Shown: positions 12,378 through 24,040, counted from the stretch's first letter. The stretch is 64,000 bases of DNA from Ulota crispa (GCA_963920765.1 OY987245.1:10618727-10682726), one strand, 5' to 3'. Notes: generated by a model not told the origin, from the letters alone. Program-made: numbers and translations.

Positions 12378-12782
12378 ATGATGGCGAAGTCCACGATGGC
12401 ACCGATGTGGCTGGCGGCGCTGCTGCTGGTGACTGTATCTGCTAGCATGGCGTACGCCAGCAAAGCGGACGTGAACATCTTCAACGAGGTTGGCGACACC
12501 ATCTTTTTGCATTGCAAGTCCGGCGACAATGACCTGGGACAGCACTACGTGGCGGCAGGAGGGAAGTACGGGTGGGGGTTCTCGCCCAACTATTTGCGCA
12601 ACACGCTGTTCTGGTGCGGTTTTGGGTGGAGAAACCAGACGCCGGTGTTCGACGTGTGGATTGACGAGGGCGCTCTGCAGCAGAAAAGTCGGCCTTGCAC
12701 ACATTGCGAGTGGCACGTGCGGGCGGATGGGTTCTACCGCAACGAAGCAGGGAAGCCTCCCGTTAAAGTCCATGACTGGTAA
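12378..12782 (+). CDS. Secreted S1-family protein (S-protein homologue), left copy
   Basis: The 134-residue product belongs to the plant self-incompatibility S1 family (Papaver PrsS and S-protein homologues), small secreted proteins thought to act as extracellular ligands. Residues 1-27 form a signal peptide (hydrophobic run after WLAALLL, cleavage after AYA). The mature part has the family signature: HCKSGDNDLG (45-54, Cys46), TLFWC (Cys80), CTHCEW (Cys107, Cys110) and DGFYR near the end; the four cysteines fit the two conserved disulphides. The first of two tandem ATGs is used as start. A pyrimidine-rich stretch ending GTTGCAG seven bases upstream suggests a 5' UTR intron. AATAAA lies at 12910. 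Compared with the copy at 31702-32091 it has five extra residues just before Cys107. The biological role here is unknown. Confidence 0.9.
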   Translation: MMAKSTMAPMWLAALLLVTVSASMAYASKADVNIFNEVGDTIFLHCKSGDNDLGQHYVAAGGKYGWGFSPNYLRNTLFWCGFGWRNQTPVFDVWIDEGALQQKSRPCTHCEWHVRADGFYRNEAGKPPVKVHDW

Positions 12783-12909
12783 TGCTTAGGGTGTCTGATG
12801 TGGTCCCTCTGGGTCCAGCACGCGAGTGACTCGGGAGAGAGAAATGCAGGCACGGCAGGGAAAAGCTGGTGTTGCTCTGTCTCTGTTTGCCTGATGTATA
12901 GAACGCTGA

Positions 12910-12915
12910 AATAAA
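12910..12915 (+). terminator. Poly(A) signal AATAAA of the left S1 gene
   Basis: A canonical hexamer sits 128 bp after the stop codon. In the other arm the aligned site (near 31582, minus) reads GATATAAAGC, so the hexamer is not conserved. Confidence 0.5.
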
Positions 12916-13923
12916 GCATGTCACACCCTTGCAAGAGGGCTAACCTTTCTGTATATTGTGGCCATCGGGTTCCCACGGTTGCTATCGTGTTTAGAAAAAG
13001 AATGGAAATCTTGGATGCCGAAGATTTTTTCCAGTTTTTTGTGTATGTATGCGTTGTGTGGCACTTGTCGATTGAGGAAGGTGGTCCTTTAGTTGAGGCT
13101 ACTAGTTTCTTTGCATCGGATGCGATGATCTTACGAGGAGCTGGGTCCAGCCTTCACTTTATGTTCAATTGAAACCCTTTGTTTTCTGAGTGTATGGATC
13201 CCGTCGATGTTTTTTACGTACAGTAATTATAGCCGTGACCTTGTGCCTCAGTTATTCGCAAGAAACCGCATCGACGATAGTTCTGTTTTCAAACAGCTGT
13301 AGTTCGTTCCAGTGCCCAAGTGCTGGAATGACGCGCAAGAGCTGGAATGTCGATGGATGAAAAAGGCATTGTGTGATTGAAAATGGTCTGGTTTTGTATG
13401 TCTCAAAAAGGTTTGAATTCTGGTTGGCGGGAAGCGAAACATGCTCAACTGGGTCAGAAAGCTGTTGCTTCGCTGATTGTTTCTGTTGTGGATGTAACAA
13501 GGAGTTGCTTTTTGGCCCGTTTTTTGGTTTCTTATGGGCCAGCAATCGGGCCAGCAATACGTACGCAGCATAGAAGGCGTGCGATTAAAGCAAGAGTAGA
13601 CAGAATTATCCATGTATGTACGTTCATCCATGATATTAACCAATACTAGTATCTTTTAGTCGTATTCTGACGTGCCTAATGTTTCTCCGACGGGATTAGG
13701 CGATTTCATCCATTTTTCCATCCTGGATCTCGGAGCATGCTCCTCACAAACGCAGCTGTGGTATAACAGAGTCTCTTTCATCCAGTTGGATTGATCTTGA
13801 GCTCCGCTTGATTGATTTATACTATGGTCCTTGTTGTATAGGTGCTCGTACAGGTGAGCCCTGTCCGTGCTGCAATTCCACATGTCCTCTTTGTTAGCCC
13901 GGGTCTAGAGTGAGTGGCCGTAA

Positions 13924-14151
13924 TTTAAATTAAGAAGGTCACTTGAAACGTAGTTAATGAACTTTTGTCCAAAATTTCAGAAGTTAATGAACTTTCTATC
14001 AAAAAGGAGCGTATTTCTAGAAGATGTATATCTTACTTCATGGGAAAACAATCAACAGATTCCCAATTCAATGAACATGGCGTTCTCTCTCAAAAAACGC
14101 TAGATGTCCCACTTTGTACGCTTTTTCCAAATTAACAAATAACGCGTTATG
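13924..14151. mobile_element. Rearranged 4-bp-TSD MITE fragments
   Basis: From 13924 to about 14083 the sequence matches, in reverse, the left half of the MITE at 24722-24959 (block TTAATGAACTTTTGTCCAAAATTTC and end ...TTCAATGAACATGGCGTTC). It is followed directly by another end of the same family (14084-14151). No clean target duplication is seen. Confidence 0.5.
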
Positions 14152-14693
14152 TCCAAAGATTCCAAAGTATCACATTATTTAGTAAAGATTGTGAATTACT
14201 TGCCACTATTTTGGAAACCAAGATGATTCCCCCCCTGGCCCAGTTTGACAACAACCTACAAAGCAATGACTGTCCCCTAGAGACACACAGCACCTTGGAT
14301 ACTCTCTACAATCTGGTTCAGGCAAAAGACTTGGCATAAAATAAACCTACTTGCAAAAAGGAGAAACGTTAAGCAAGGAGCTAATCTACAGGGTGGTGAA
14401 GCTTGACAGAAGTTGGTCATTTTAATGAAATACAGAAACTTTTAGTCAGGAATACATGATGGAATTTGAAATGTAACAAACAACACGACAAAGTTACAAA
14501 CAGCTGGGTCAATTTGACTTTATTAAAAGATTCAACCAGTCAATCGTCCCTGCAGATTATTCTGGAGTTGCCTCCACAGGAGACAAGGTTTACAAAGCAG
14601 CACCGCTCATGCAAGCCCTGCTTAAATATGGCCTAATGATCATGTACAGAGCTTCAATCACTGAAATGTGCTGCATGTATGTGGGATATGGAA

Positions 14694-15134
14694 CTACAAT
14701 GCTAGTTTTCTATGACCAGGGTTACGCCAGAAATATTGGTACTGCCACTGGTTGTCGACGTAAATCGAAATCCCAAACTGGTCGACGTTCCACTTACAAT
14801 TAACACAACTAAACAGCTGTGGTCCGCCATGGCTATCATCTCCCCAAAAGCGGAACGTCCCGGACTTGGCATAATTGTTGTTCTGCACCTGGCAATCCCA
14901 GAACTGGTGCTTTGTAGTGTCAAATACGAAGTAATAAATCTCGTTCGAAATGGCCGTGTACGTTTGACGTTTCATCACGTTGGAGTTGCACGTAAACTGA
15001 GTAGGACTTTGGAAAGCGTTGCCTACACTCACAGCACCAGTTTCAGCTTGAGCAGTGTACGCAAGCATGAACAAAAGTAGGAGGGTAACTGTACAGCCAG
15101 TGGCTGGACCGGTACTGGAACAAACTGTAGCCAT
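14694..15134 (-). CDS. Divergent S1-like secreted protein
   Basis: The product has 146 residues from the ATG at 15134, preferred over an upstream in-frame ATG at 15179 because it gives a proper signal peptide (1-30, TLLLLFMLAYTAQA, cut before Glu31) and because the sequence just upstream looks like a splice acceptor (TTGTGCAG). The mature protein keeps the S1-family cysteine pattern (Cys49 in FTCNS, Cys81 in FWDC, Cys110 and Cys113 in CVNCKW) but differs strongly from the two duplicated copies and lacks HCKS and DLG. It points towards the left copy, about 1.9 kb away, tail to tail. The family call rests on the cysteine/tryptophan pattern and size, so it is less sure than for the other two. 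Confidence 0.7.
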   Translation of the reverse strand: MATVCSSTGPATGCTVTLLLLFMLAYTAQAETGAVSVGNAFQSPTQFTCNSNVMKRQTYTAISNEIYYFVFDTTKHQFWDCQVQNNNYAKSGTFRFWGDDSHGGPQLFSCVNCKWNVDQFGISIYVDNQWQYQYFWRNPGHRKLAL

Positions 15135-15401
15135 GATCTCCGAAACCTGCACAATCGAATCGAATATGAGGCAGATCAACTACAATACTACATGAGCGAA
15201 GAAAAGCAAACCTTTTTAAATTTCCCTTATGTCATTTCAGAAATTCTTCACATTTTCCCTGTGAGTTGTTAAACATTTCTATCTATTTCTTCTCTGATTT
15301 TTCTCTGTCCCACATTTCCCAGTTAAGACACAAGGAATTCATATGCAAACCCCTTGACGAGAGTTTGCTGTGCTACGTACTGCAGAAGATTCGAAAAGTA
15401 A

Positions 15402-15646
15402 ACTACCAAAGCTAGTGAGCAAAGAAATTGTAGAGCATTTCCAAAGCACACTACCAAAGTTCAAAGCTAGTGAGCGAAGAAACTGCAAAGCATTTGAATT
15501 GCCAACTGCAAATTAAAGCTAGTGAGGGAAAAAACTACAGATCATCGAAAAGCAGACTGCAAATGCTCGGGCTCGAAGAAACTGCTGAGCATACTTCGAA
15601 AAGCATACTTCGAAAAGCAGACTGCAAAATAATGCTCGAGCAAAAG
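15402..15646. repeat. About 50-bp degenerate tandem repeat upstream of the S1-like gene
   Basis: Four to five units share GCTAGTGAGC(G)AAGAAACTGC, AGCAT and CGAAAAGCAGACTGCAAA motifs. The array lies 270-510 bp upstream of the start of the minus-strand S1-like gene, hence probably in or near its promoter. The regulatory role is a guess. Confidence 0.6.
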
Positions 15647-15699
15647 AGAAAGCGATCATTTCTGAACTTACTGGGAATCACGAGAGCATGCTCCAGCCA

Positions 15700-17017
15700 G
15701 GAGCAATGAAGTTGGCGATGGTGATCCCTGGTGCAAGTCGCTCACAAGGCAATTGAAATGATCGGGTGTGTGTCGTAGGCGATGTATAAATACCAGAGCC
15801 GAGCCTACGTAGTTGGTCCCCTACAGCTGAGGCAGTAGATTGACGTCTTGACCTCATGTTAGAATATGCTGCTTTGATTCCACATCGATAAACCATTGTG
15901 ACTGGAAATGATGTTTGCCAGTACTTGCTTTGAAAATATGGTGGCTTTGGTAATTTTAGTAGGCTCCTGAAAGGGTATACTTTCCGAGAGATGCTTGTTG
16001 CAAAGTTCATCTGGCACGAGTTGTGAGTTATCTATATCACTTTGGATAGCAGTTTTCGTGAACGTCCTTTTCCTTAGGTTTGTTTCTGTCTGGCAGAGCA
16101 GGCGATGTCCTCGACATGAATGCGGCGACAAGCTAAATAGTATATAGTACATTTAAGATGCCTTAACCATACACTAGTTTCTTGACATTTTGCACTAAGT
16201 ATATGAATCTTACTGATAAACACAGTAATTTTCATGAACAGCTAATGCAATAAACAAATATTTAAAGGATTGGCAACAACAACTATGTTGTGGAAAAACA
16301 AACTAGAGACGTTTTGATTGTAAAGCATGTGAAATTTTAGTATTTAAAGAGTTGTATTTGCCTTCAAACGGTCAAGTGATGAATCAAGAAGTAACTTTTC
16401 AAGGCAAGACAACCTAATTGTTAAAGCAACCTAAATGCAATATTTAATGTAGATATTTAAAGAAAAGTTGACCTTAGAGGTGAATCATGTTCAAGTATTA
16501 TTTCATGCATAATCTATGTTTGTTAAATTACAAGATGTTCATAAAGTGTCATTCTAAATGCAAAGGTATTGTTTCCTTTGAACACTTTTAGTCATGCTTT
16601 ATTGTTGCAACAAATAGAAGCCACTAACAATCAAGCATAATATTTTTTAATTTGGGAAAATGCGTTTTGGGATGTTTGGGTTTTATATTTTTAAAAGAGT
16701 ATTTTAATAAATAATAAATCAAGTACTTAAAACCCAAAAGTCCCAAAAACGCAAGTTTTTCCCGATTTAATGAATACTGTATTCATACTTCATAGCTAAC
16801 CTATTTCTATTTGTTTTTACTTTTGGACTCTAATTTGCGAGAGATATAAAGATATTCTAGTAGAAATTGGGAATGTTCTATTGTTCTCCAACTCTCTAAG
16901 TAATCCTATCATACGAGGTTAATTGTTGGTACAGTACAAAACCTGGTATGTAACTATGTATTAATATGCCTTTGGGTCACAGATACTTGATTTTTAAATT
17001 ATATCTAGTTTAAATGT
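15700..17017. other. Gene-free stretch with a short MITE
   Basis: No gene is recognised. A short member of the 4-bp-TSD MITE family lies at about 16636-16782 (ends ATAATATTTTTTAATTTGGG and CCGATTTAATGAATACTGT). ORFs on the minus strand near 15678-16152 have no recognisable features. Confidence 0.5.
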
Positions 17018-18008
17018 TTAACCCAAAAGGACCAAGCCTTTTTTGCAATGAAATTCACTGAAAACTACCACACTTTTGGGAGAAGTAGTAGAAAGGTAGA
17101 AAAAATGTATTCTTTGAAAATCCAACTATAATATCTTGCCCTAAAATATGGAGGTTATTTGTGGGAAAAAGTTAGCTCAATCTAGTAGAGGAGTGAGATA
17201 TTGACAATTGAAGTGACAAAATAGATTTGTTTCCCTGTTACCCAAATTTTTAGAAGCCTTTGACCACTCTTATAGCAAAACAATTGCTCTACATAAAGTT
17301 CTAGTTTAATTCCCCCATGCACAAGACCAAGTTAGGTATATGTTGGAGAATTTTCAAATCAATTGGAGGTGTACAACATACTTCAAAAAATCTTTGTATG
17401 TTGGAAGGTCATGAAATTTGCAAATACATTAGGCAACAAAATTGGAAGATCTATGTAAAATTCAAAAATCTGACTTGCTTTTATTCAAATAGTGAAAACC
17501 AAGGAATCTTAATCTACTACAACTTGGAAAACAAAATGATTAGTCAAAAAACAAACACACAAACCATTCAAAAAATTAAAATACCAAATTTTACAAAGGG
17601 CAAAAAGAATGGAGGGTTGAGATTTTCCCAAGAAGGGCACCTTTCACTCACCAATCCCATTTGCCCAATGTGTCCCCACCTTATGCCCATAAGATCTGAC
17701 CGTCTTTGGAGCTAACACCACTTACAAAGGAGAGGCCTTGCGCAAACCACCCTTTCTCCCCTAGTTTTGAAAAACTCTTGATAACTTTTTTGTCAAATGT
17801 TGGAATGATGAAAAAATTAGATGCTTACAACTTACTTCACAATTCACATACATATTTGAATTCCCCACTTTTGATAAAAGTTTTAAAAAATCACAAAAAC
17901 TAGTTTGGCTATAGCAATATAGCATATACTCTATAGATACATGCCTAAAATCCATTTTTTTCTCCTAAAAAGACGGTTGGTCCTTTAGAGGGTGTCCTTT
18001 AGAGGGTA
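17018..18008. mobile_element. TTAA-family element, decayed
   Basis: It starts TTAACCCAAAAGGACCAAGCC and ends with GGTCCTTTAGAGGG given twice in a row, the final TTAA being eroded to GTAAG. The right end matches the elements at 8235 and 21829. An open frame of 132 codons inside (17317-17715) resembles no known transposase and is probably chance. Confidence 0.6.
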
Positions 18009-18639
18009 AGTATACCCACTTTTTGCCAAATGTGTAATTTTAACATTAGGCTTGTTTTTATTTTTTCTTTGTAATATCAATTTGATTATGCAAGAATTGG
18101 ACCATTTGATAAGTACTAAATACTAATGTACATTTTGGTTGACACTATGAGAGGGTATTTGTAGGAAGGGGTATGCATGTTGAAGTTCTAGGACAATATA
18201 GGCATTAATTTGAGGTTGGATTGTAATGATTGATTTATTACTAGTAAATAAAAAATTCCTACTTCCAAAATATTAAATATTAATATAAGGAGCTATGAAT
18301 GGGATTCAATATAAAATAAGCTTGTGTAATTGTGGGATGTGGCAATTCACATTTGCCACTAATCATAGTTTGATAAGATTATATATTTGTAACCAGCAAA
18401 ACAAAAATGGTTTGATACTTTAATCCCCAAAGGACCAAACAATATTTTTTTTTAGCAAAATAGCAATATAAAGCAGGCTAGTACTTATAGAATAATGAAT
18501 AAAATTTCACAAAAAATTTAATGGATGTGTGTTCAAGGACTAGCTTTGTAGTGCAATCAATTTTCAAACCATTTCAATATGTAGGAAAAAAGTTATGATG
18601 GAATATGTAGTTTTGCTTGCTTGTTGGGCAAAAAAGTTT

Positions 18640-19082
18640 GGGGAATTTATAAATAAGGGCATGAAAACATAAAATATTACCAATAGGGGCGCAGTTTCAA
18701 AATAATTACAAAAAGGGGCACAGTTTCAAAAAAAAAATGTAATTTTTTGTGAATTTTTTTGGTTTGGACTTTAGTCAATTAAGACACATCAAATTGTTTG
18801 TTCGCTAATTTTCAAAAAACTTAAAGGTCTCTCCAAATCAAGCCTAAATGAAGAAGTTTTAGTAAAGGAAATGGCAATTCTTGTCTTCTTGAAGATTTTT
18901 AATGTTTTTTGGAAGTTAGCTAACATTTAATGTGATGTATCTAAATTGACCAATGTCCAAACCAAAAATATTTTACAAAAAATCACGTTTAAAAAAAATT
19001 GTGCCCCTATTTGTAATTATTTTAAAATTACGCCCCTATTTGTAATATTTTATGTTTTCATGCCCCTATTTGTAATTTCCCC
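18640..19082. mobile_element. Mutator-like non-autonomous element with 9-bp target duplication
   Basis: The 443-bp element runs from GGGGAATTTATAAATA to TTTGTAATTTCCCC. A perfect 9-bp duplication AAAAAGTTT flanks it (18631-18639, 19083-19091). Each inverted end is built of three roughly 30-bp steps, each carrying an AGGGGC core (plus strand GGGGCGCAG, GGGGCACAG; right side GCCCCTATTTGTAAT three times). The 9-bp duplication and GGGGAAATT-type ends fit plant Mutator-like elements. It lies just inside what may be a one-ended TTAA element starting at 18420 (TTAATCCCCAAAGGACC). Confidence 0.85.
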
Positions 19083-19228
19083 AAAAAGTTTACATAGCAA
19101 TTGAAATTTTAGAATCTTGCCCAAAGGTTGAGGGGGAATAGCTATTTCCTTGTCAAACCTTGACCCAACTTTATTCCATGAAAGCAACATTTTTTTCTTA
19201 TTGCCCTTTACTTCACCTTAGCCCTTAG

Positions 19229-19497
19229 AACACCATATTTGTTAATTTGGGAAAAACCGTACATTTTGGGACTTTCAAATTTTGAGGTGAAAGTTTGAGG
19301 AGGTCTCCTCAAACCAAGCTCAGAGCTTTTTTTTTGGACATGTGTTCTTACCTAAGAGGAGGCATTTGCAAGGGAAAAATTATTAGTGGCTTAGACTGAA
19401 TATGATACCTTTGAATTTAGTTTAAGGTAACTTTTTGGATTTGAAGTGGAGTACAAAATGGGACACTTGTTTTTCCCAAATTAACAAATATGGTGTT
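19229..19497. mobile_element. 4-bp-TSD MITE, TSD TTAG
   Basis: This 269-bp copy has near-perfect long inverted ends (AACACCATATTTGTTAATTTGGGAAAA), flanked by TTAG at 19225-19228 and 19498-19501. The interior resembles the copy at 10807. Confidence 0.88.
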
Positions 19498-19501
19498 TTA
19501 G

Positions 19502-20759
19502 GTAGTTAGGTAGTTAGGTATGTGTATGTGGGCTGTGGCCCTATGTTGATCAAACTTGTCAAAGTGACAATTTTTGGCCATTTTTTATTTTTTATTTTTT
19601 CTTCCTTTGAAGCTAGCTAAATTTGAAACCTTCATTGATTAAATTTTGAAAAGGTTATTGCATGTGGAAGCTAATAACTATTGAAAAAACAACATTATAA
19701 GAGAATTTTCTTAAAGCTAGTTTCCTATTCAAATTTTTTAGTATGTGTTCCCTAATTCAAAATGTTATAAATTTTTATAAACATGACTAGTTCTATTAAC
19801 AAAGTCAGTGTAAAAAATGACAAGCTAAAAAGTGAAAACAATTGGTGCTAAAGCCTCCACAAACTAGAGCTGCTCTCCTTGCTCATAATTTAAATGCCCC
19901 CTAAAAAAATTATTTCTCACTTCCAACCCTAAATTCCACAATTTGTGCTGCTAATTTATTCATCTTTTCATTGAGCATGATGAAGTAGTCTTATCATAGA
20001 TCTTGTATAGTCAATTGCCCCAAGCTTTCATTCCAATTTCTTTTTTCTTTTTTCCTTTGCTATCAAAACAACTCATTTTAATTTTTTTTGGGTGAAACAT
20101 AGTCAAAGAACTTCAGGGGTTAATCTCCAGGAAATACAATCTGTTACAAAACACTACAAAACATAAGAAATTATGTAGCCAAAAAAGAAGATTCATATCT
20201 AATCAATCACTACAATTTTCTCAAATATGAAATATATACTTCAAATTATTCAATATATATTAAATTATGTTTGGTTTTGGTTCTTTCGGTTTGTTTTTAA
20301 TTTTTGATTCGAAAAATTGGTAGGCTTCCTTCAAACTACGAAAGTTCTCTTTAAAAATGCAAATTTTATTCATACACAAAGTGAAATTGAATTTTAATGA
20401 GAGACCGGACTTAAAAACTTTGGAATTTTGAAATGTTGCTAAGGAATAGGATATGATGTAGATTACGTTATAGTGGGGATGGAACTATTAAAGAGTAAAA
20501 ACAGTGACCATCAAATTGGATATTTCTGCAATTAAGCTTTTACTTACAAACTTGGCCTCTATAGTCCATAAAGTTGAAAAAGACAAAAAAAAATAAAAAT
20601 AACATTCTCATGAATTTTTTTAAATGTTTATTATGGGCCGCAATGGAAAAAGCAGTGTAAATGGAGACTGGAGAGTGAGAAAATGCTAAATTTTTTCATT
20701 AAAGTTTCCAAAAATCGACTTTGTTTTGTAAATAACTAGAAATAGACTTATTTAGGTGC
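19502..20759. other. Gene-free AT-rich stretch
   Basis: I see no gene, no complete mobile element and no strong repeat here. Confidence 0.4.
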
Positions 20760-21466
20760 TTAACCCTTAAACTCCAATAAGGACGTTTTATTCAGGTGTA
20801 TAGTGCATGACACTTATAATCAACAATTATTGGCCAAACAAGAAATACTAAGGCACAACACGTATATTCATTAGCTCAAAAGTAATTCCATCACCATTCA
20901 TCAAGTGGAAAAAATCCTAAGCTTCATCTTGATGGACTCAAATTTTCAATAACTTTTTTTTTGACAAAGCCTTAGGCTAACCACTTGAATTGGGACTTGG
21001 GAGTTGCTGGTTATAAGTGTCATGCACTATATGACAAAAGGACAATTTGTTAGATGTAAGAAAGTCAAATTTCATTCATTAAAAAAAAGTGATGATAAAA
21101 ACAGGGTCAGCCATGGAAGGAAAACATTAACCTTGTTGAATGCACTTGGATTTTAAGTATCCATTGTTAAATCCCATGGTGTCCCTTTTGCAATTTCCAG
21201 GAGAATAACATTCTATACTAACTTACTATGTAATTTTGGGAGTAGTATTAAATTTTATGGACACTTTGTCACACCAGCCACAAATCATTGTAATGAGCAG
21301 CCACAATGACCAACTTGTTGTTTAACTCATCATTGCCTAAGGAGACGTTTTTATCCTCATTGCTTGTTTATTTTGAAAACCGCTGACAATGAGAGGTTCA
21401 CGGTTAACGGTTAACCCTTATGCCCAGGGCACCATATTTTGGTGGATTTCACACCAAAGGGGTTAA
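20760..21466. mobile_element. TTAA-family element(s), limits uncertain
   Basis: The left end is TTAACCCTTAAACTCC. An internal inverted repeat pairs 20797-20832 with 21005-21040 (TATAGTGCATGACACTTATAA). The part around 21100-21200 resembles the elements at 2941 and 39519. Possible right ends are TTAA at 21404, 21411 or 21463 (AAAGGGGTTAA). It may be two elements abutting. Confidence 0.45.
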
Positions 21467-21828
21467 GTAGGTATTCTTGTGATACCAAATTACCAACACC
21501 ACCAGAGTTGTAATTCCCCAACACAATCTGGCAAATGATTTTTGCAAACCCCATAAACAAACCAGAAACAAGGTTTTCTGTATAATTATATGAAAGCGGA
21601 ATTGCGGATATGGGATGACTGCGTATTCGTGGAGAGATGAACCTTGATGTAAAATCTGTGTAATGGAAAATCGGTAATCATGCTGAACTTTGATGTTTTG
21701 TTCCTAAGAAGTGTAGCCAAGGCCACTTTTTATATAACTTTGCAATTGTCATTCACACTAATTTTGGTAAAATGACTTGTTCCATTGTAGTACTGGTGCA
21801 GGTAACCCACAAGTGAGGAAAACTAACC

Positions 21829-22296
21829 TTAACCCCTAAAGGACCAAGCCCCCTTTTGGAGGACAAATGGAATTTTGGGCATGTACCTATGGTTAAATTA
21901 CTTTGCATGATTTTTTGAAAATTTAATAAATGATGTGAAATTCAAAGATTTGCATGGGCATTTAATTTTTTCTTCATTATGACGTTTATTGAAGAAGTTA
22001 AAAATGAATTTTTGGAAAACAGGCAAGATCGGGCAGCCCAAAAACTTCTTTAAAATTTACATTTAAAAAAACTAAAAATATGAAATAGGTTCTTTAGACT
22101 TATATATAGGTGGGGAGTTTTGAATCATTCAATTTTGATTGATGAGATGAAAGTTATGAGAAGTTTTTGTTTGCAGGTAGGTGTGGTTTCTCTCAAAACC
22201 ACACCTTCCCGCAAACAAAAACTTCTCATAATTTTCATCTCATCAATCAAAATTGAATGATTCAAAGCTCCCTATATATATATAAATAAATAAATA

Positions 22297-22327
<31 letters not shown>

Positions 22328-22614
22328 AAAAAGTCTAAAGAACCTAATTCATATATATCTATATATATTTTTTAAATTCCATTTTTAAAGAAGTTTTTGG
22401 GCTACCCAATCTCGCCCATTTTTGGAAATTCATTTTTAACTTCTTCAATAAATGACAAAATGAAGAAAAAATTAGATACCCATGTAGATATTTGAATTCC
22501 ACACCTTTAATAAAAGTTTCAAAAAATCACAAAAAGTAGATTAGCAGTAGGTACATGAACAAAATCCATTTGTCCCCCAAGGCCCAAGGAGACAGTCAGT
22601 CCTTTAGGGGTTAA
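21829..22614. mobile_element. TTAA-family element that is one long foldback
   Basis: TTAA at 21829 and 22611 bounds ends CCCCTAAAGGACCAAG and the complement of CCCCTAAAGGACTGACTG. Almost the whole 786 bp is palindromic around position 22195, where AGGTGTGGTTT and AAACCACACC meet with a five-base loop. AT-rich simple repeats at 22275-22330 interrupt the right arm. There is no ORF of note. If transcribed it would form a very long hairpin. Confidence 0.85.
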
Positions 22615-22637
22615 GATGTTGGACGTTGAGAGGATTG

Positions 22638-23278
22638 TTAACCCCTAAATGCCTTAGGCTTTTTTTGGGCTTTTAGGAATTTGCTTCAAATTGAACAAAA
22701 AGGCAACATTTTAATAAGATGTACCAAGTTCTTTTGAATTGTAACTGTACAAATTCAAAATAGATATGTTAGAGGTCACATAAGAAAAGAAAACACAACA
22801 ATATCATTAACAAATTGAAAGATTATAATGTTTGATCACAAGGGTGTTAAAACTAAAAAAATGACTTGAAGCCTTTGAATCCTTTTTTCACATGTTGGAT
22901 CTAAAAAAATGACCATCAAAAAAATACGAGGTTAAAGAAAATAGCATACATAACTCCAATCATTTTATAGCTTTTTAAAATCTCTTCTACAATTTTTTCA
23001 AATGAATTTTTGTGTAATTTTTTCTCCTAAATCCAGTGTATTTGAGGCTCATTTTCAAGAGCTCTCAACACTAGAGAAAGTCAAGACCCTTGCACAAAAG
23101 CATGAATAAAAAACTTGTAATTAATTGTTTTCAAAATCAGATTGTTGATCCTAATATTAGAATTCACAGAGAATAAATCCAAAATGTGAACTACAAAAAA
23201 TTGTAACTTAGTTAGGTTTATTGAACTTCAGATTATTGTTAACACCAAAATTTGGTGCCACAGGCATTTAGGGGTTAA
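22638..23278. mobile_element. TTAA-family element
   Basis: TTAA at 22638-22641 and 23275-23278 flanks inverted ends CCCCTAAATGCCTTAGGC and the complement of CCCCTAAATGCCTGTGGC. The 641-bp interior is unrelated to the neighbouring element, from which it is separated by 23 bp. No transposase frame is seen. Confidence 0.75.
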
Positions 23279-23514
23279 AGCGGATATATTCACAACGGTG
23301 CATGTATTAGAAGTTTCGACTTTCGACCCACCGAGTTTCTGATTTTTGGGTTTCTGTTCATATCATCTACTCTTCTACTTGCCTCATTTTTTTGAAATGT
23401 TTTGAAAACATAGAATATAATAAACCGCCTTTGAAGTCATCGTGACAGATTTTATTTGTTATGGATTATTCATGTAAATATGGACATTCAATGTCTTTGA
23501 ACATCAAAGATTTC

Positions 23515-23748
23515 TTAACCCTTAAAGGATCATAGGACATAGTATATACGCTGACATATAATTGTCATTTGCTACCAATAAGAAATTTTAATTTGGGATT
23601 TCAAGTATCTCACTAGAACTACATTGACCTATTCTCTAACTTCTTTATTGGTTTCAAATGTAGTAGAGGGGTGAATCTAGTCCAAATACAAGAAAAACAC
23701 CTTGTATTCTACTGGGCACAGTGGCACGCTGTGTCTTTTAGAGGTTAA
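23515..23748. mobile_element. TTAA-family element, sister of the one at 36516
   Basis: TTAA at 23515 and 23745 bounds 234 bp with ends CCCTTAAAGGATCATAGG and GTCTTTTAGAGG. It aligns with the reverse of the element at 36516-36965 and shows the empty site for the CACTA-like insertion in that copy. Confidence 0.75.
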
Positions 23749-23790
23749 ATGCTTGTATAGTTTTCCTCAAAATCTTGCACAACTTTTAAC

Positions 23791-24040
23791 TTGGACATAA
23801 GGTAGAGGGCTCTAAAATGGTGCTGGTCCTAAAATAGTGCACTTTTAGGAATGGTTGACATGTTCCCCTCAAATATATATTACTGTCATTGATGAGTTAG
23901 GTGATCTTAGCTTTATAGCTAAGCTCACCTAACTCATCAATGATAGTAATAGATATTTGAGGGGAACATGTTAGCCATTCCTAGAAGTGCACCATTTTAG
24001 AACCCGTTCCATTTTAGAGCCCTCTACCCTATGTCCCAAT
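23791..24040. repeat. 250-bp foldback element
   Basis: The two arms are nearly perfect (TAGAGGGCTCTAAAATGG, TTGAGGGGAACATGTTAGCC, CACCTAACTCATCAATGA and complements) and meet near 23920 with a short loop. The end TTGGACATARGGTAGAGGG is seen on both sides. I could not read a target duplication, so the class is unassigned. Confidence 0.8.

Larger units (their letters stand above)
10475..13880. repeat. Inverted segmental duplication, left arm
   Basis: This arm aligns with the reverse complement of about 29815-33455. Shared parts are the S1 gene, its 5' leader and 3' flank, and non-coding DNA on both sides. Outer limits are approximate because identity fades. The left arm carries two MITEs (10807-11065, 11183-11437) absent from the right arm; the right arm carries an 859-bp foldback (30007-30865) absent from the left. 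Confidence 0.9.

Noticed and set aside
12249..12773. 174-codon minus-strand frame over the left S1 gene
   Set aside because: It is the antisense shadow of the S1 coding sequence; the same shadow is seen over the right copy.
17317..17715. 132-codon frame inside a TTAA element
   Set aside because: Composition is that of random AT-rich DNA, no DDE-type residues in order, and sister elements do not keep it open.
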